Origin: Tubiluchus corallicola
Taxonomy: Eukaryota > Priapulida > Priapulimorpha > Priapulimorphida > Tubiluchidae
Assembly (NCBI GenBank): GCA_030141605.1
Contig: JAQGDQ010000207.1
Coordinates: 323,026 to 387,025, forward strand
DNA length: 64,000 bases
Direction of reading: 5' to 3'
Below the pieces are notes generated by a model. The model did no database searches, had not been told where the DNA came from, and saw only the letters and a list, made by a program, of their open reading frames with translations. How positions within the stretch are numbered: position 1 is the stretch's first letter; each line of letters starts with the position of its first letter. The translations under genes and the position numbers were made by a program. Positions 47,400-64,000 of this stretch are shown one piece after another.

Positions 47400-49694
47400 T
47401 CATTTGAATGATGAAGTTAGGTCAACTGGAGTTCAAATATGTTTTTAATATAGAGCAAATTTATGCACATTAACACTACTTTATTATAAATCCATTTTAC
47501 TAACGAATTCCCTTCATGATACTGTTATACTATCACGATTAGTGGTTGAGTGAGTACTCTCATAGAAACCCTTATTTTTTCACAAAGTGATCATCGATTA
47601 AAGATTTAAACTTTACTAGGGTTGGTGCGGCAATCACCTTGGCAAGCAAATTATTCCACTCTTTCACTTCTCTCACAGTAAGTGAATATGTACGACGTCG
47701 AGACGTAACTGCTCTTTAAAAAGTTTTAAACCGTGTCCATTAATTTTTGAATCAACAACTAAATTAAAAATTTCCAGGCAAAATGTTTTCTTTCTTAGTC
47801 AGTAATTTATGAATCTTTATAAGATCTCCAAAGTTGTCTTATTTATTCAAGCGTGGTCAAATGGCAATACTTCAATCTTTCTAAATATGAGATTTTTACA
47901 ACCAAATATTGTAATGGCACAGGATGTAAAAGTTGACAAGCCACACAAACTGCATTACGGGGCTGGCTGGAAACTCTTACCCAACTGGTGGACGTAGTCC
48001 ACTGGTTACTTATTGTGGCAGAAGGACAAAAAAGTTTTCTTAAAATATTTTTCTCAAAAGTTTAATAGAAAAAACTTTTCCTCTCTTTATTAAAAAGGCA
48101 AACTGTTCTACTTTTTAATACACATGAAAGTTACAACATAATTACTACTTGAGGTAACATTTTTTCAGCGTGGCTGCATGCGCTGCAATTTGTCCCTATG
48201 TATATCCGCTATAGCGTCATACACAAAAACTTGGTAGTGGTAGGTGTTGTGCAAAATTATTATACAGTAACTGAGCTATTATAGTAGCAATCTTCTTCAT
48301 CCTATAAATAGGTTTGCTGTTATAAAGATAAGATATATTGATTTTTGCAGTAGCACAGCTAGCCTTCCAAGCCCTCACAATTTAAGGTACTAAAATTCAC
48401 TACATAAAAATTCAAACTTAAAAGTGTTATCTTGCGACTCATTGATTTGTGGTTGACTTCAAATTATACTATTACAGTTACTCTAGCAACTCGCGCTACC
48501 ACCTAGTCACCAACAAGTACGAGTCATGTGGGTGCTAATATCTTGAAAACTTCACTCCTTAATTAATTTTTGACCCCCCAAAGAACTCTTCAGTAGTTAA
48601 GTAACATCAGACATAAGAAGTGCCTACATGGGTGAGATATTTTGCAGAATTATTCTTTCAAGTTGTGCCCTGTTAAAGTGATATAAACAGTGAACCAAAC
48701 AAAATCAATGGGTCCTTTTAGTATAGTTCTAAGAAATTCTGTGGAACAGTACCTAACATAAGGCAAAATTATCTTGCTAAGCATCACAGTTTTACACCAC
48801 TTATTTCCATGTGTGCTTATTGTGTATATAGATTACTATTAATACTATGAGTGAGTGTGTAACAATCACTAAAATAATGTTTAAAGATAGCAGCTGTATT
48901 TAGCAACGGGAATACATGTAAGTGGTGAAAATTCTAACAAAATTCTCATTTTAGAAGACAATATTTTCAAATCTTCGTAGCCATTTTCTTTGCTGCAACA
49001 CCTAACCGCAACTATCTTAACACTAGATATATCTCTTTACTTGGTCCATCACAAGAACAACAACTTTTAGTCCCTGGGACATTTGTAAGATTTTTGACCC
49101 CTGTGGGATTAAACGAGGTTATTGGACTAACAGTCAGATCACTATATATTTGCTGAAGTTTAACAAATTAATACTATTCACATGCGAAAACTTTTAATTT
49201 TCAATTTGTCCTAAAAAATAAAATATTATTAACTTTGCACCATTCATCAGAGAAACAATAAATGGCATTTACAGTCTTTGTACTGGTCGTTAGTTAACAA
49301 AAAAGCAAATATGAGAAAGTTCATATTACAAACATGAAAATATTGCAAATTCACAAGAAGAATGCTATCATTAAAAGAAGTACACAAAATTAGAATGTAA
49401 CTTGTCTATTCAGCAAAAAGACCACAAAATGATGTTAAGAATTTAACACCAAAAATATAAAAATGTCTCATAGTGACTTATAAAGCCAGAGCAGACAAAT
49501 TTTACAAATGAAAACTAATTGTATTTTACTAAGCCAGCCATTGAGATTTTCTGGCTGAATGGAAGTTGAACGCATCCATTTTAATAAAATTTGATATATT
49601 AGCTACACATGTTTGAGCTGTGACAAAAACAGATAAAATCATAAGATGTGATTTCAAAGATGTCACCTCCAATCCCAACAAACTCTGTACTTAA
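47400..49694. other. Intergenic region between convergent genes
   Basis: Apart from the LINE fragment at 47555-47720, no coding exon, RNA gene or bounded repeat is evident. It separates the 3' ends of the plus-strand gene ending at 46995 and ZNHIT3. Confidence 0.5.
47555..47720 (-). mobile_element. LINE 3'-end remnant
   Basis: The minus strand reads REVKEWNNLLAKVIAAPTLV then KFKSLIDDHFV. This matches the 'WNxLPxxVIxAPTLxxFKxxLD' terminus of CR1-like LINEs. Confidence 0.75.
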
Positions 49695-54031
<4,337 letters not shown>

Positions 54032-54179
54032 ATCTTCTTAGGCTAGCAGCTTAGCGTCAGCTTTCGTTCTGCCCCAGTCATACGATTTTCAGCCACTGAT
54101 CCGATGACAACTGCAATATTTTTTAAACTAAACAACGGGATACTTTTCAAAAGAATATTATTTCAACAAAAATTCTTCT

Positions 54180-54360
54180 TCTTCAAAATCTCATTCCACC
54201 TGTTGTAGGCATTGAGGTATCAACATTAATCAGAGTATTCCACGCTCTTCTATCTGCAGCTAACAGCGTAAGTTCTTCTACTCCTAAAGCTACATTTGGT
54301 TGAAGTTGTTGAACATCTTTATTTATCTTAGTTGTTTTAGGTTTACCAGGTGGCTTTTTT
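54180..54360 (-). mobile_element. LINE C-terminal fragment
   Basis: The minus strand reads VEELTLLAADRRAWNTLINV after a KPPGKPKT basic segment. This resembles the 'A.DR..W..L' end of RTE-like ORFs. It sits in the spacer between ZNHIT3 and RUSF1. Confidence 0.5.
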
Positions 54361-54849
54361 CAATAGATTAGCAATGTCAGTTTTCGGCATGCATTTTTTA
54401 TCAATATGAAATATCTTTAAAAATTCTTCTGTTTGAACCAAAATTTCGAAGATTTTTCTCATTGCTAAGTTTGGCTCTTTAAAAAGCTGAAACAGCTAGC
54501 AAATAAGAAATTTGTACTTAATTTTTACAATACAACAAGATATGTAGCAAAACTATAACTATAAACACTGAGTGATGGTTGTTAAGGTGTAAAAATGTCA
54601 CACCGCTATTAATTAATGTTGGAGAATTACTACTACTAATTAAGACTCCCCATTTGAGGCATTTCAGGTTTATTTCCCTCTCTCTTCCCCTTTCATGTTT
54701 CTGAAGTCCGGTGCTATAAAGAGATTTGACTGTATTGTAATTATAGCAATTATATATGTATAATTAGCTAATAATAAATAAATAAATAATAATAAATAAA
54801 TAAAGTAATAAATAATAGGTTGTAAAAATACTTATTACAACCACTAATA

Positions 54850-55310
54850 ACAGTTCAGAATAAAATAGTTAAATACATGACTTTCGTCAATTACAGAAAC
54901 CATGCAACACCATCGTACATACACCTTAGTTTATTGAAAATAGAAGATATTTATAATCTTGAATTATTTAAATTCATGTATAAGTATAATAACCGGCAGT
55001 TGCCTGAATTATATACTAACTACTTTACCTTAATCAAAGATGTTCACTCTCACTATACTAGGTCTTCAAGTATGGGACACTATTTTCAAACACGATTTAA
55101 CACAGCGTATGGCTTAAATACCTTACAGCACAGTGGAGTTATTTTGTGGAATAGTGTACCCAATACAATCATTTCCTCTCCTTCTTTACAAATAGCTAGC
55201 AAACAATATAAGATATTTTTACTTAGTAAATATTCATTGGCGTACAAAACCAGAGCTTTTTGTGCACGTGTGTCTTTTGCTGTAATGTTTTTCTTTTACT
55301 AATAGATACC
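54850..55310 (+). mobile_element. Non-LTR retrotransposon C-terminal fragment
   Basis: An open 141-residue frame from 54877 contains LELFKFMYKYNNRQLPELY, then HYTRSSSMGHYFQTRFNTAY and GVILWNSVPNTI. These blocks end many LINE ORF2 proteins (ELAKFMYKYHNNKLP...HNYNTR...G..IWN.LP). The RT core is missing. It lies in the spacer upstream of RUSF1. Confidence 0.85.
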
Positions 55311-55879
55311 ATTACGACCTTTGTTACTTTATTAGTAAAAGGTATAAATCAATTTAAATGAAATTATTCATTCATCGCAGCCTATATCAAAATCGTAATT
55401 ACATATTATGTTTTCCTTACGTTTCCTTGCTATTATTACATCATTTACTTTATTTCAAAATTATTTCAATATTTATATCAAAATCGTAATTCCATATCAT
55501 GTTTTCCTTATGCTTCCTTGCTATTATTACATCATTTACTTTATTACATCAATTTCATTGAGTTATCTACAAAAGCACGCATAACTTTAATAATTTTTTC
55601 ATTTTCATTTAAGTAAGGTGAGTGTGTTAATGACCGTATGGTCGTACACTCACCTCACACTACTCAAATCATTTTATTTATTGTTTATATATGTGTACAA
55701 TATTGTATTTTGATATGTGAAATAAAATTCATGGTTCATAGTATATGTGTATATACATATATGCATGCACACACACATGAGTATATGTGTGCATATAATA
55801 GTCTAGTATAAAATAACACTTAAAATAAAATAATAATATTGTGAAAACATAAATTTTCCATAGATTTTCAATCACTGGA

Positions 55880-58800
55880 ATGGAGAGTGAGATCATTGCT
55901 CGTGAATGGTATGGAACCCACCAAGAAAGACTGTACTTCATTGACTACAGTAAAAAATTGGCTGTATCATCTCCAGTCAACAAGACTTATTCATCACTTG
56001 AAGACTTCTTCCGAGTAAGCTAAACTGACTTTTGAAGCACTTATTTTTAGTCTACAAATAGAAACGAAGTCAAGAAATTTTGTATGCAGAGTATGCAAAG
56101 TTTTTCATTTGACAGCATTTGACTGTGGAAACAATCTGTCTGTGCTATTAAACAGCATGTTAATTCCTCGAGGGCGGCTCTTTCATGTATTAAATGAAGT
56201 AAGAGAAAGTGAAGGTATACTGTTAGAGTGTGTAGAATCAATAGTATTGTATTATAGTAAAGTCACTGTAGTTTACTAAATAAAGGTAGGAACCAATTAA
56301 TATCATATTAGTTACAGATTTACTAGTTACATTATGTCTAGTTATTGAAGTTAATGATTTACGAGGGTGCATTTAAATGAAAATGAGTTCAAAAAACATT
56401 GTTTGTGGTGTAGTAGAGAAAAAAGTATATTAGTGTTGATTTTTGCAACATTAGCAATGATTACTGGTCAGATTAACTTTATTTGTAAGCATACTTTAAA
56501 TATATGCACATACACGCTCTCACGTGCACACGCACGCATATACTGCTATGAAATATTTTTATAATGATTATATCATATTGCTTATAGATTCCCTATTCGT
56601 ATTACTTATGGTGCCCTTTGTCTGTGCGTATAATTTACTTTGTAGGTTTACATACATGTATTTGCAGTTTGTATATTAATAGGCAGTTTTCTTGCCACAA
56701 GGATATCCACACAGTGTTAGTGAAGATTACTTAGCATATCAGATTTGGGACACAATTCAAGCATTTGCAAGCAGCATTTCTAACTCATTAGCAACAAAGG
56801 CCATACTTACTGGGGTGGGGGTAGGTGACGAAGAAGCAACGGCAGTTGCTGCTACAATTACCTGGTTGCTTAAAGGTTTGTTCTCTGAAATTTTCATCTC
56901 TGTATCTTCTCTTTTACTTGCAAGTGTAATGATAATAACAATAATAATACTCGGATAGATAATTATATTTCCACTCACATTTTAAAATTTGCAGATGATA
57001 CAAAATTGTATAATCCTATTAACTCTGTAGCGGATTCATTAGTTTTACAGCATGATATTGAACAACCATGTAGGTGGAGTAATGATTGGCAAATGTTATT
57101 TAATGTTGATAAAAGTGAGGTAATGCATTGCGGTTTTGGGAATCTTAAAAGTGATTATGTTATGAATGGAACAACTCTTCAAAGTACAAATAGTAAAAAT
57201 TTTCCCAGCAATATGTATCCTCTGTTAAGAAAGCAAATAAGATTTTGGGGATGATAAAGTGGCACATCATTTCTAGAAATAAAGAAATTGTATTGAAATT
57301 ATGCATTTGTTTGGTTACACCTCATCTAGAATACTGCGTACAGCTTTGGAATCCCCATTATCAGAAAGATATATTGCTTATGGAAGGTGTACAAAGGCGT
57401 GCTACAAGAATAATGTTAGGTTGTAAAAATCTGACATATTTGGAAAGATTAATTGCAGTTTGACCACGCTTGAATTAAGAAGACACTTTGGAGATCTCAT
57501 TAAAGTTTATAAAATATTAACTAGAAAAGAAAGCATTTTGCTCAAAAAATCTTTAGTTTAGTTGTAGATTCGAGAACTATAGCACATAATTTAAGATTTT
57601 TAAAGAGTGGTCACGTCTTGACATTCGTAAATGTTCATTTTCTGTGAGAGTTGTGAATAAATGGAATAATCTGCCTGCCATGTTGATTGGCGCACCAGAA
57701 AAAAGTTTCCTTAATGCGATTAGTGTAATTTCGTTAGCACTACTGCAACTGTGCCGACACATATATCAGTATATGTATGAATGTCCATCCACAAAAATGT
57801 TTAAATATCAGTACTGGTAATGTAATTTCTGCTTATCTTGGTCATGGAAAATCAATATTTGGTCAGGAAAAAGTCATAGAAAAGTCAGGAAAATTTGTTT
57901 TAAAATTCTGTGAGTACCCTGTTTTATCAAATAAACCATGAATAGCAGTGCCACAGAAAGAGTGTTATAGTACTTCAGGTAATAAATTAAGTTGGTTCTG
58001 AAATTTTAGAAAAGTGTAAGTTAGGCTGAAAAAAGGTAAAGTCATCGTCATATGCAAGGCTGCTAGGTCTATAACATATTAACAATGCTGGACAAAATAT
58101 TAATGAAATAGTCTATTTCAGATGGCACAAGTATGGTTGGAAGAATAATGTTTGCTTGGTCCAAAGGGTAAAAAAATTTTATTTCAATAAATGCAATTGT
58201 CCGCAGTGTTTAATATATAACAATAATTAGTTTGCATTGACTTTGGCCCTTTCACATTATAATTTTTGCTTCTTTTTTGTAGATGTCATTTGTATTGTGG
58301 AACAATAAATGTTGAATTTTCAATTAATAACCATAAATACATAGAAAGTTGTTCATAGTAAATGATGGATGTAAGCAATGAAAACGTATAAACATTTTCC
58401 CAACCAAGGACTAACCAGTCGTATTCTGACATAGTTGTGTATGTGATGGGCGAGTAACAGATTAGTCAAATTAATAATAATACCGATTACAGTCATGCAT
58501 AAATCAATATAATATTCATTTAAAGAGTACTTATTTCAGTTAATTGAGATTAATCAAAAGCAAAATATATGTGATACACACTGACTAAAAGACTGTATTT
58601 TAGCACAAATAAACGGAACATTTGTGTTTTGTCTTCGTTTTTCTCACCTTACACATGCGCACAATTCCAAACTGTGTTGCAAACTGAGGGCTTTAAATTT
58701 GTTGGCTTGTGAAATGTGTAGTGACATAATTATAAACTAATAATGAAAAAGCAGTGTATGTCTATAAAAATAGTTTGCGAGGAAAACTATATACATCAGA

Positions 58801-61800
58801 AAACAATTTTTTCTAGGTCGTCTTTGGATGCTGACTGCAAGAGATGGAGACTGTTTGCAGATGTTTTACTAGACACTGCCATATGTGTGGATCTGATATC
58901 AGCACTCTTACCACGTGAAATTTTTAGATATATTGTGTGCGTGTCAGGTGTGTGTAAGGTATGGAATCATTTTATGTTCTGTGTGATAAGCAGCTGCATA
59001 ACAAAGTTCTAAAGTTAGGGGGACCAAGTACATAAAAAAGCTCCCTTTCCTTCTCTATTAGCTTTGCCACTGGTGAGAACCTTTGTGGATGAGTGGATTG
59101 GCACTTGTGCTGTAATGTGTTCACTCTGTTTAATTCTTAAATCGATCCGGGTTGGGGGGGGGGGGGGTTAATTCGTAAGTTTTAAGTATTTACCTTGTAT
59201 GTGGAGGCTGAGATACCTCCACTAGTTCAATACCTCATCTTAAACTCATATCGTTGATAATGAGTCAGATGCCAGTCATGCCACAAACATCTCCTTGAGT
59301 AGAGTTTGCCTTGGAATGCTGGATTATGGCTTGCAGTACACGGGAAGTGCATAAAAATTATGCACTGCACATCTGTATTGTAATTAAAATGCAACTAACT
59401 TGCAATTAATAATTGTTAATTTATTAATGCTAGTTAGTTAACAAAGCAAAGAATTTCATTTTATTTGTTAACCTGACTTCTAAATGTGCTTGTACTTTAC
59501 CAAAATTGTTTAAAGAAAATTCTGCTCAATGCTGTTTTCTTTTTTTTGTCAGGCATTTTTTCACATTGATTGTCAGTTTGAGCTTTAAATAATTGACAGG
59601 TTAAAATGACTTTTGTAGAATGAAGCTACAGCGGCAGCATATATAGATAAAGTTTAGTAAACACGTAAAATTGAACAAATCCCAATTGATTTTGATGATG
59701 TTGTCTTAGAAAATTCTGAGCCAAAAACTTTACAATTTCATTGTCCAGTGTCAAAACTGGCAGTTTGTTGCCAGACATTTTAAGCAATACCGTTGCATGC
59801 TCATTGAAAAAAGTGGACATGTTAACATGCAAAAAACTATTTATATATAAACTGGCATATTTCTATGAAGTTCTATGGAATGACTAGTTGGCAATAATAA
59901 CATGTATTTTTTGTATTTTATGCACTTGTGTTAACTGTATGTTTTTAATGTTTTGCAGGCAATAGTTGGAGTTGCTGGTGGTGCCACCAGGGCAGCGCTA
60001 ACACAACATCAAGCAAGACGCAACAATATGGCCGACGTTTCTGCCAAAGATGGCAGCCAAGAGACTCTGGTGAATTTGGCAGCGCTACTTGTCAGCCTTG
60101 TACTGATACCACTAGTTGCTGATAAGCAAATGTAAATTTAAAACAAGTTTATATTTTTTGTCATTTAAAAACTAAAGTTTTGATTTAGATTTTAAAGTTT
60201 AAAAAAGTAAACATTGTAATGGTGCACTCAGTTTCTGAATGACTGACAACGTTTGAAAGAACAAATTTATGGGCAATTTTAATGGATTGTTTGTTTATTC
60301 TTGAACTTATAGGCTAATATGGACACTGTTCTTTCTATGTGCATGCCTACACATCTACGCTAATTATAAAGCTGTTACTTCTATCATCATGGAGACTCCA
60401 AATCAAGCCAGATTTCATCATGTAGTGACGCTGTATCTGTCATGGGGTGACGTCACATCTGTAAAGGAAGCCAACAGGCGTGAATCTGTGACATTTGGTA
60501 AATATGGTTGCTTGTACAAAATACTTCAGTAAGCTATTTCTTGACATCTAGAATTATTGTTACTGACAGCCAGTTTTGATAAGAAAATGAACAGCTTGGC
60601 AGCACTTTGAATGTACTGCTAATTTTTCATTTTAAAAACTACATTTTTTGAAAATACGTGATTACGACAGATATGAATTCCTGTTTTTCATGTGATTTTA
60701 TGTGTTTGTTGAAATTAAGCACATTTGCACCCCCTGTTTACTGAATGGAGGTAGTGCTGGTGGTAGGAGCAGGAGCCGGCACTAGGTAGTGTTAGTGGGG
60801 CTCTCTACCCTACAAAAACTAAAGATTGATCTTTTATGCTTTGTGTAGTATGCCAGTCCCAGCCAAAAAGTGTTGAGGGCTTGAGGCTCAACCACTAGCC
60901 ACAATGACATACTGCTTGTGCATAGGCCTTCTAGGAACAAACTTTTCTGGCTTTTTTATTCGAAAAATCATTCAAAATCATTTCAAAGTCAATGGTTTTA
61001 ATAATGTCATTTTTTCTCTATATCACCAAATTATTTAATCTGTCTTGTGAAATTATTGACCATAGTTATGTTTTAATCAGTTTATGTTTTAGTCAATTTT
61101 GCATTGTGGGTGCTGCAGAACAGTGTAAACACTTTAGACATATTTAATAAACATCACAACTTTTATAAGTTTTATGTTATATAACCTCATTAACGGTGAT
61201 GTTTCTGTGCTGAAGGTTTGAATATCATCTACAAATTAGTAAAATTAAAATCCAATGATGATCTAACTAAGGCATATAAGGCTCGGCAATTAGCTTTTTG
61301 TAAATGGCAAAGATAAACTAAAATTACAAAACAAGTAAACAAACGATCAGCAAAAAAACATTGAAATACAAATATAAGGACAGACTGAATAGTTTCATTG
61401 CCTTCACAGTATTAAGAAACTTCATGCATAAGATGAACTTCATAAGATGAAGATGCATGCACTAGATACTCATTAATTTATAGCTCCTCCGCTCGAGCAT
61501 GTCCACAGAGCACTCGGGGCCTGCATAGGAGAATCAATCGCTCTCTCTATTATTTATGAATACCTCGTGCCCCAAAAATTTTATTATTCAGTGACTAAAA
61601 TGTTTTGTTTTTTCCTTTCAGGCTTGAAGAGGCCATTTAAAGTGAAATTAGGTCAGCCTTTATCTGCCGTTGTTTATAGGTATTTATACTCACTGTATCT
61701 GTAGTTAGTATATCTTCATGCTCATGATTAATGGCCCTGTGTAAGCAAGTTAATAAATGATACTGATTATCTGATAAAATGACTAAAAATGTGTATGAAT

Positions 61801-63013
61801 TGTAAAGAATATTGAGTAAAAGTGATTCTTTTTTCAGTATTACACGCACGCATATACCACTATAATAATTTGGAAAACAATGCTTTTTTTGTTGTTACAT
61901 TTCTCATACATATTTAATATTTACTGTTTTGCCCTAAAGCACAAGAAAACACTCTTCGTAAATGATGCTTAAAAAGTTTGTCTTGATATTTTATATCACT
62001 TACACGCTGTCTTATTGGATACAGAACAATTTAAATTCCTGCGATAATTGTTAGGCACAGCCATTTTGACAGTAAGTTATTTGAAACAAGTTAAGACAGC
62101 ATTGCATAATGTTTGAAAAAATAATCAACGCATCCATAGTACACTTTTCGCTAACTAAATAAAAACTTTTTATATCGTCAATAAGATCAATGTGCTTTAT
62201 GTATCAGTGGTGCACCCTGGAATATCAGTGGTGCACCCTGGGATATCAGTGGTGCACCCTGGGATGAAAATGCAACGATGTTTTACCAGCTGGCATGAAT
62301 ATTTTAGATTATTAAGAATTTTTTTCCATTTACATAAGTCTTTCAAGCAGGCAAGCTTAGTGCTGAATAATATAACTTTGTATGAAAAATTTCTTGAAAC
62401 ATGCTTCAAAATTTCTCTTTCTTTTTTGCCTTTAAATGTAAAAATAAATCATCCTGTTTTAAAATTTCTCTGCAGTACTTGCCTTAATCTCTTAATCTAC
62501 AACCCACTCTAGAATTAGCTGGTGTGATTAAGAAATTATTCAAATAGACCCTGAGAAGAAATGAAATCAGAACTGCTTCCTTTTACCCTGTTGTTTGTAG
62601 TCATCTGTCTAAAAAAGGTTCTCTAAAAACATAGTTCTGAAGACAGCTTTAATTATAGTACTATTCTATAATAGTTTGGATTCATTTTAACTTAGTTGGA
62701 CTAAGTTAGTGACTTACTGTTCTCAAACACAACTGTATTCCGTTCAGCACTATTTCCATATTTTCCAGTCATAGTGACTTTGTACGATTGAAGAAACTAT
62801 ACGACTACCGAAAATACCTTCTATGGATAGACACCAAGAATAGATGGATCAACATAGTACTTCGAGATGACAGCACACATGAGGATTGGTTAGAGGCTTT
62901 GTTTCAGGCTGAAGTTGTGTTATTTATATTAGGAAACTTGCGATCTTCAACTGTCCATGCACAAACGTGGAAGCCAGTACAGCAAGCAATACAAACATTA
63001 AGGGAAAATAAAG
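55880..63013 (+). CDS. RUSF1: RUS family member 1 (DUF647), first 8 coding exons, continues off window
   Basis: Exons: 55880-56014, 56683-56875, 58122-58167, 58817-58958, 59959-60131, 60313-60497, 61622-61679, 62769-63013. Phases all agree, giving 392 residues so far. ATG 55880 has an in-frame stop upstream (55850) and matches the family's N-terminal position. Diagnostic DUF647 blocks: FLPQGYPHSVSEDYLAYQIW, WDTIQAFASSISNSLATKA, GRIMFAWSKG, CKRWRLFADVLLD, GVAGGATRAALTQHQARRNN, MADVSAKDGSQETLVNLAAL and LHIYANYKAV. DUF647 proteins are integral membrane proteins. The plant homologues RUS1/RUS2 act in UV-B sensing and auxin transport, while the animal role is poorly defined. The final C-terminal exon or exons lie right of the window. 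Introns hold a LINE fragment and a (GAGAT)n array. Confidence 0.94.
56960..57770 (+). mobile_element. CR1-like LINE fragment (RT thumb to C-terminus), inside RUSF1 intron
   Basis: Reads FADDTKLYNP in degraded form, then WSNDWQMLFNVDKSEVMHCG, YVMNGTTLQS, LVTPHLEYCVQLWNPHYQKD, VQRRATRIMLGCKNLTYLER and VVNKWNNLPAMLIGAP. This is the standard order of LINE RT motifs from the YxDD region to the end. Frameshifts and stops interrupt it. It is co-oriented with RUSF1 in the intron 56876-58121. Confidence 0.9.
57755..57925. repeat. Inverted partial copy of the 44777 element
   Basis: The reverse complement matches 44777-44945 through CTGACTTTTCCATGAC-like, TTTTCATGACCAAGATAAGC and ATTCATACATATACTGATAT segments. 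It adjoins the LINE fragment. Confidence 0.7.
59153..59168. repeat. Poly(G) run
   Basis: Fifteen or so consecutive G residues in RUSF1 intron 58959-59958. Confidence 0.9.
61925..62350. repeat. Dispersed repeat, copy 2 (pair with 41230-41640)
   Basis: It is similar along its length to 41230-41640. It carries a threefold 21-bp tandem unit at 62202-62264 where the other copy has a single diverged unit. It lies in RUSF1 intron 61680-62768. Confidence 0.75.
62202..62264. repeat. Three perfect-to-near-perfect 21-bp tandem units
   Basis: The unit is TATCAGTGGTGCACCCTGGGA. The first copy ends GGAA, the second and third are identical. Confidence 0.97.
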
Positions 63014-63043
63014 GTATGGATGCTATGTTTGTTTAACTATTGT

Positions 63044-63431
63044 ATAAGATGAGATGAGATGAGATGAGATGAGATGAGATGAGATGAGATGAGATGAGAT
63101 GAGATGAGATGAGATGAGATGAGATGAGATGAGATGAGATGAGATGAGATGAGATGAGATGAGATGAGATGAGATGAGATGAGATGAGATGAGATGAGAT
63201 GAGATGAGATGAGATGAGATGAGATGAGATGAGATGAGATGAGATGAGATGAGATGAGATGAGATGAGATGAGATGAGATGAGATGAGATGAGATGAGAT
63301 GAGATATGAGATGAGATGAGATGAGATGAGATATGAGATGAGATGAGATGAGATGAGATGAGATGAGATGAGATGAGATGAGATGAGATGAGATGAGATG
63401 AGATATGAGTTGAGATGAGGTGAGATGAGAT
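63044..63431. repeat. (GAGAT)n pentanucleotide array
   Basis: About 385 bp of GAGAT units with a few 7-bp GAGATAT interruptions near 63302, 63331 and 63402. On the minus strand it opens as a Leu-Ile-Ser-Ser-His repeat frame with no gene meaning. It starts about 30 bp after the RUSF1 exon ending at 63013. Confidence 0.97.
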
Positions 63432-63439
63432 TTATTCTG

Positions 63440-63890
63440 CCTTGTGGTAAGGGATTAGCCACATATAGTGACATCAAATTTAGGGTAGGTAGGTGGCAGG
63501 AGACGTGATAACGCTTTTGTAACACAAGGTGGGTAGGTGATTTAGTCATGATATCGTTACCTAACTTCACGCTTTTTTCACACGTACCAGACGACTCTAC
63601 AAGGGCGCAGTCCGTTTTGAACTGAGGCTGCCGCCGCTTCCAGCGCCTATGCCAATGCCAGTATAATCCACTGATGGCTTCCCTTAATTAACATAAGTGA
63701 TGTTCTTGCCTGACCTTGGGAGACCGAAGAATATAATGTACAAAAAGCTACATCGGTGTGATATTGATATCAACATAAAGTCATAAAGGTTTAGGTAGGT
63801 GGTGGTGATATGATAACTTCATTATAATTCGAGGTAGGGAGGTCCTCAAAATCGCCAAAAGCTTGATATAGTTTTATGCAGATGGACCGT
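63440..63890. mobile_element. Inverted relative of the 49950 MITE-like element
   Basis: Shares TTTAGTCATGATATC, AACTTCACGCTTTTTTCACA, CTACAAGGGCGCAG and GGTAGGTGGTGGTGATATGA with the reverse complement of 49950-50372. The (GAGAT)n array lies at its left edge. Confidence 0.65.
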
Positions 63891-64000
63891 AATCTTTCAT
63901 TACAATTTCATTTGCCTCAACATTACCATATACATTACTATCAATAGATGAAACAACAATGTGTACACACGTACACAGAAACATAAGTTAACCATAAAAT

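Noticed and set aside
63037-63570. 177-residue minus-strand frame of Ser-Ser-His-Leu-Ile repeats
   Set aside because: It arises from the (GAGAT)n array and is not a protein gene.

Overview
The window is AT-rich nuclear DNA from an animal, most likely an invertebrate. Coding exons are short and split by GT-AG introns. Metazoan gene families are present (KLHL, SLC6, class A GPCR, ZNHIT3, RUSF1). Most of the rest is introns loaded with MITEs, non-LTR retrotransposon fragments, a Penelope-like fragment, SINE-like units and microsatellites. TTAGGG-type tracts fit an animal genome. I cannot name the species. All gene models below were assembled by hand from reading frame, splice signals and intron phase; no alignment or search was run.

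Layout. (1) 1874-10883, plus strand: the last six coding exons of a Kelch-like (KLHL) gene, giving six kelch blades; the BTB/BACK half must lie left of the window. Its introns hold several MITEs, including a family with a telomere-like core, and one intron is of the GC-AG class. (2) 13324-39217, minus strand: a complete 14-exon SLC6-family transporter of 986 residues with long cytoplasmic tails and unusual residues at ion-site positions. It converges on the KLHL gene. (3) 23784-24836, plus strand: an intact single-exon class A GPCR nested inside an SLC6 intron. (4) 36156-46995, plus strand: a tentative three-exon gene of unknown function. Its proposed first exon lies antisense inside another SLC6 intron; the last two exons are better supported. 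(5) 49695-54031, minus strand: a complete four-exon ZNHIT3 gene (box C/D snoRNP assembly factor). (6) 55880 to beyond 63013, plus strand: the first eight coding exons of RUSF1 (DUF647), divergent from ZNHIT3. The gene continues off the right edge.

The genes do not form a functional pathway; this is an ordinary animal gene neighbourhood with nested and antisense arrangements. Transposon-derived DNA fills most introns: hAT-like MITEs with 8-bp target duplications, pogo/Tigger-like elements flanked by TA, foldback elements, LINE 3' ends, and inverted copies of a repeat shared between the ZNHIT3 and RUSF1 introns. I found no convincing new biological system. The most notable points are the telomere-core MITE family (one copy ends about 16 nt from a splice acceptor), the atypical SLC6 ion sites, the nested GPCR with an altered NPxxY motif, and a degenerate hammerhead-ribozyme-like core.
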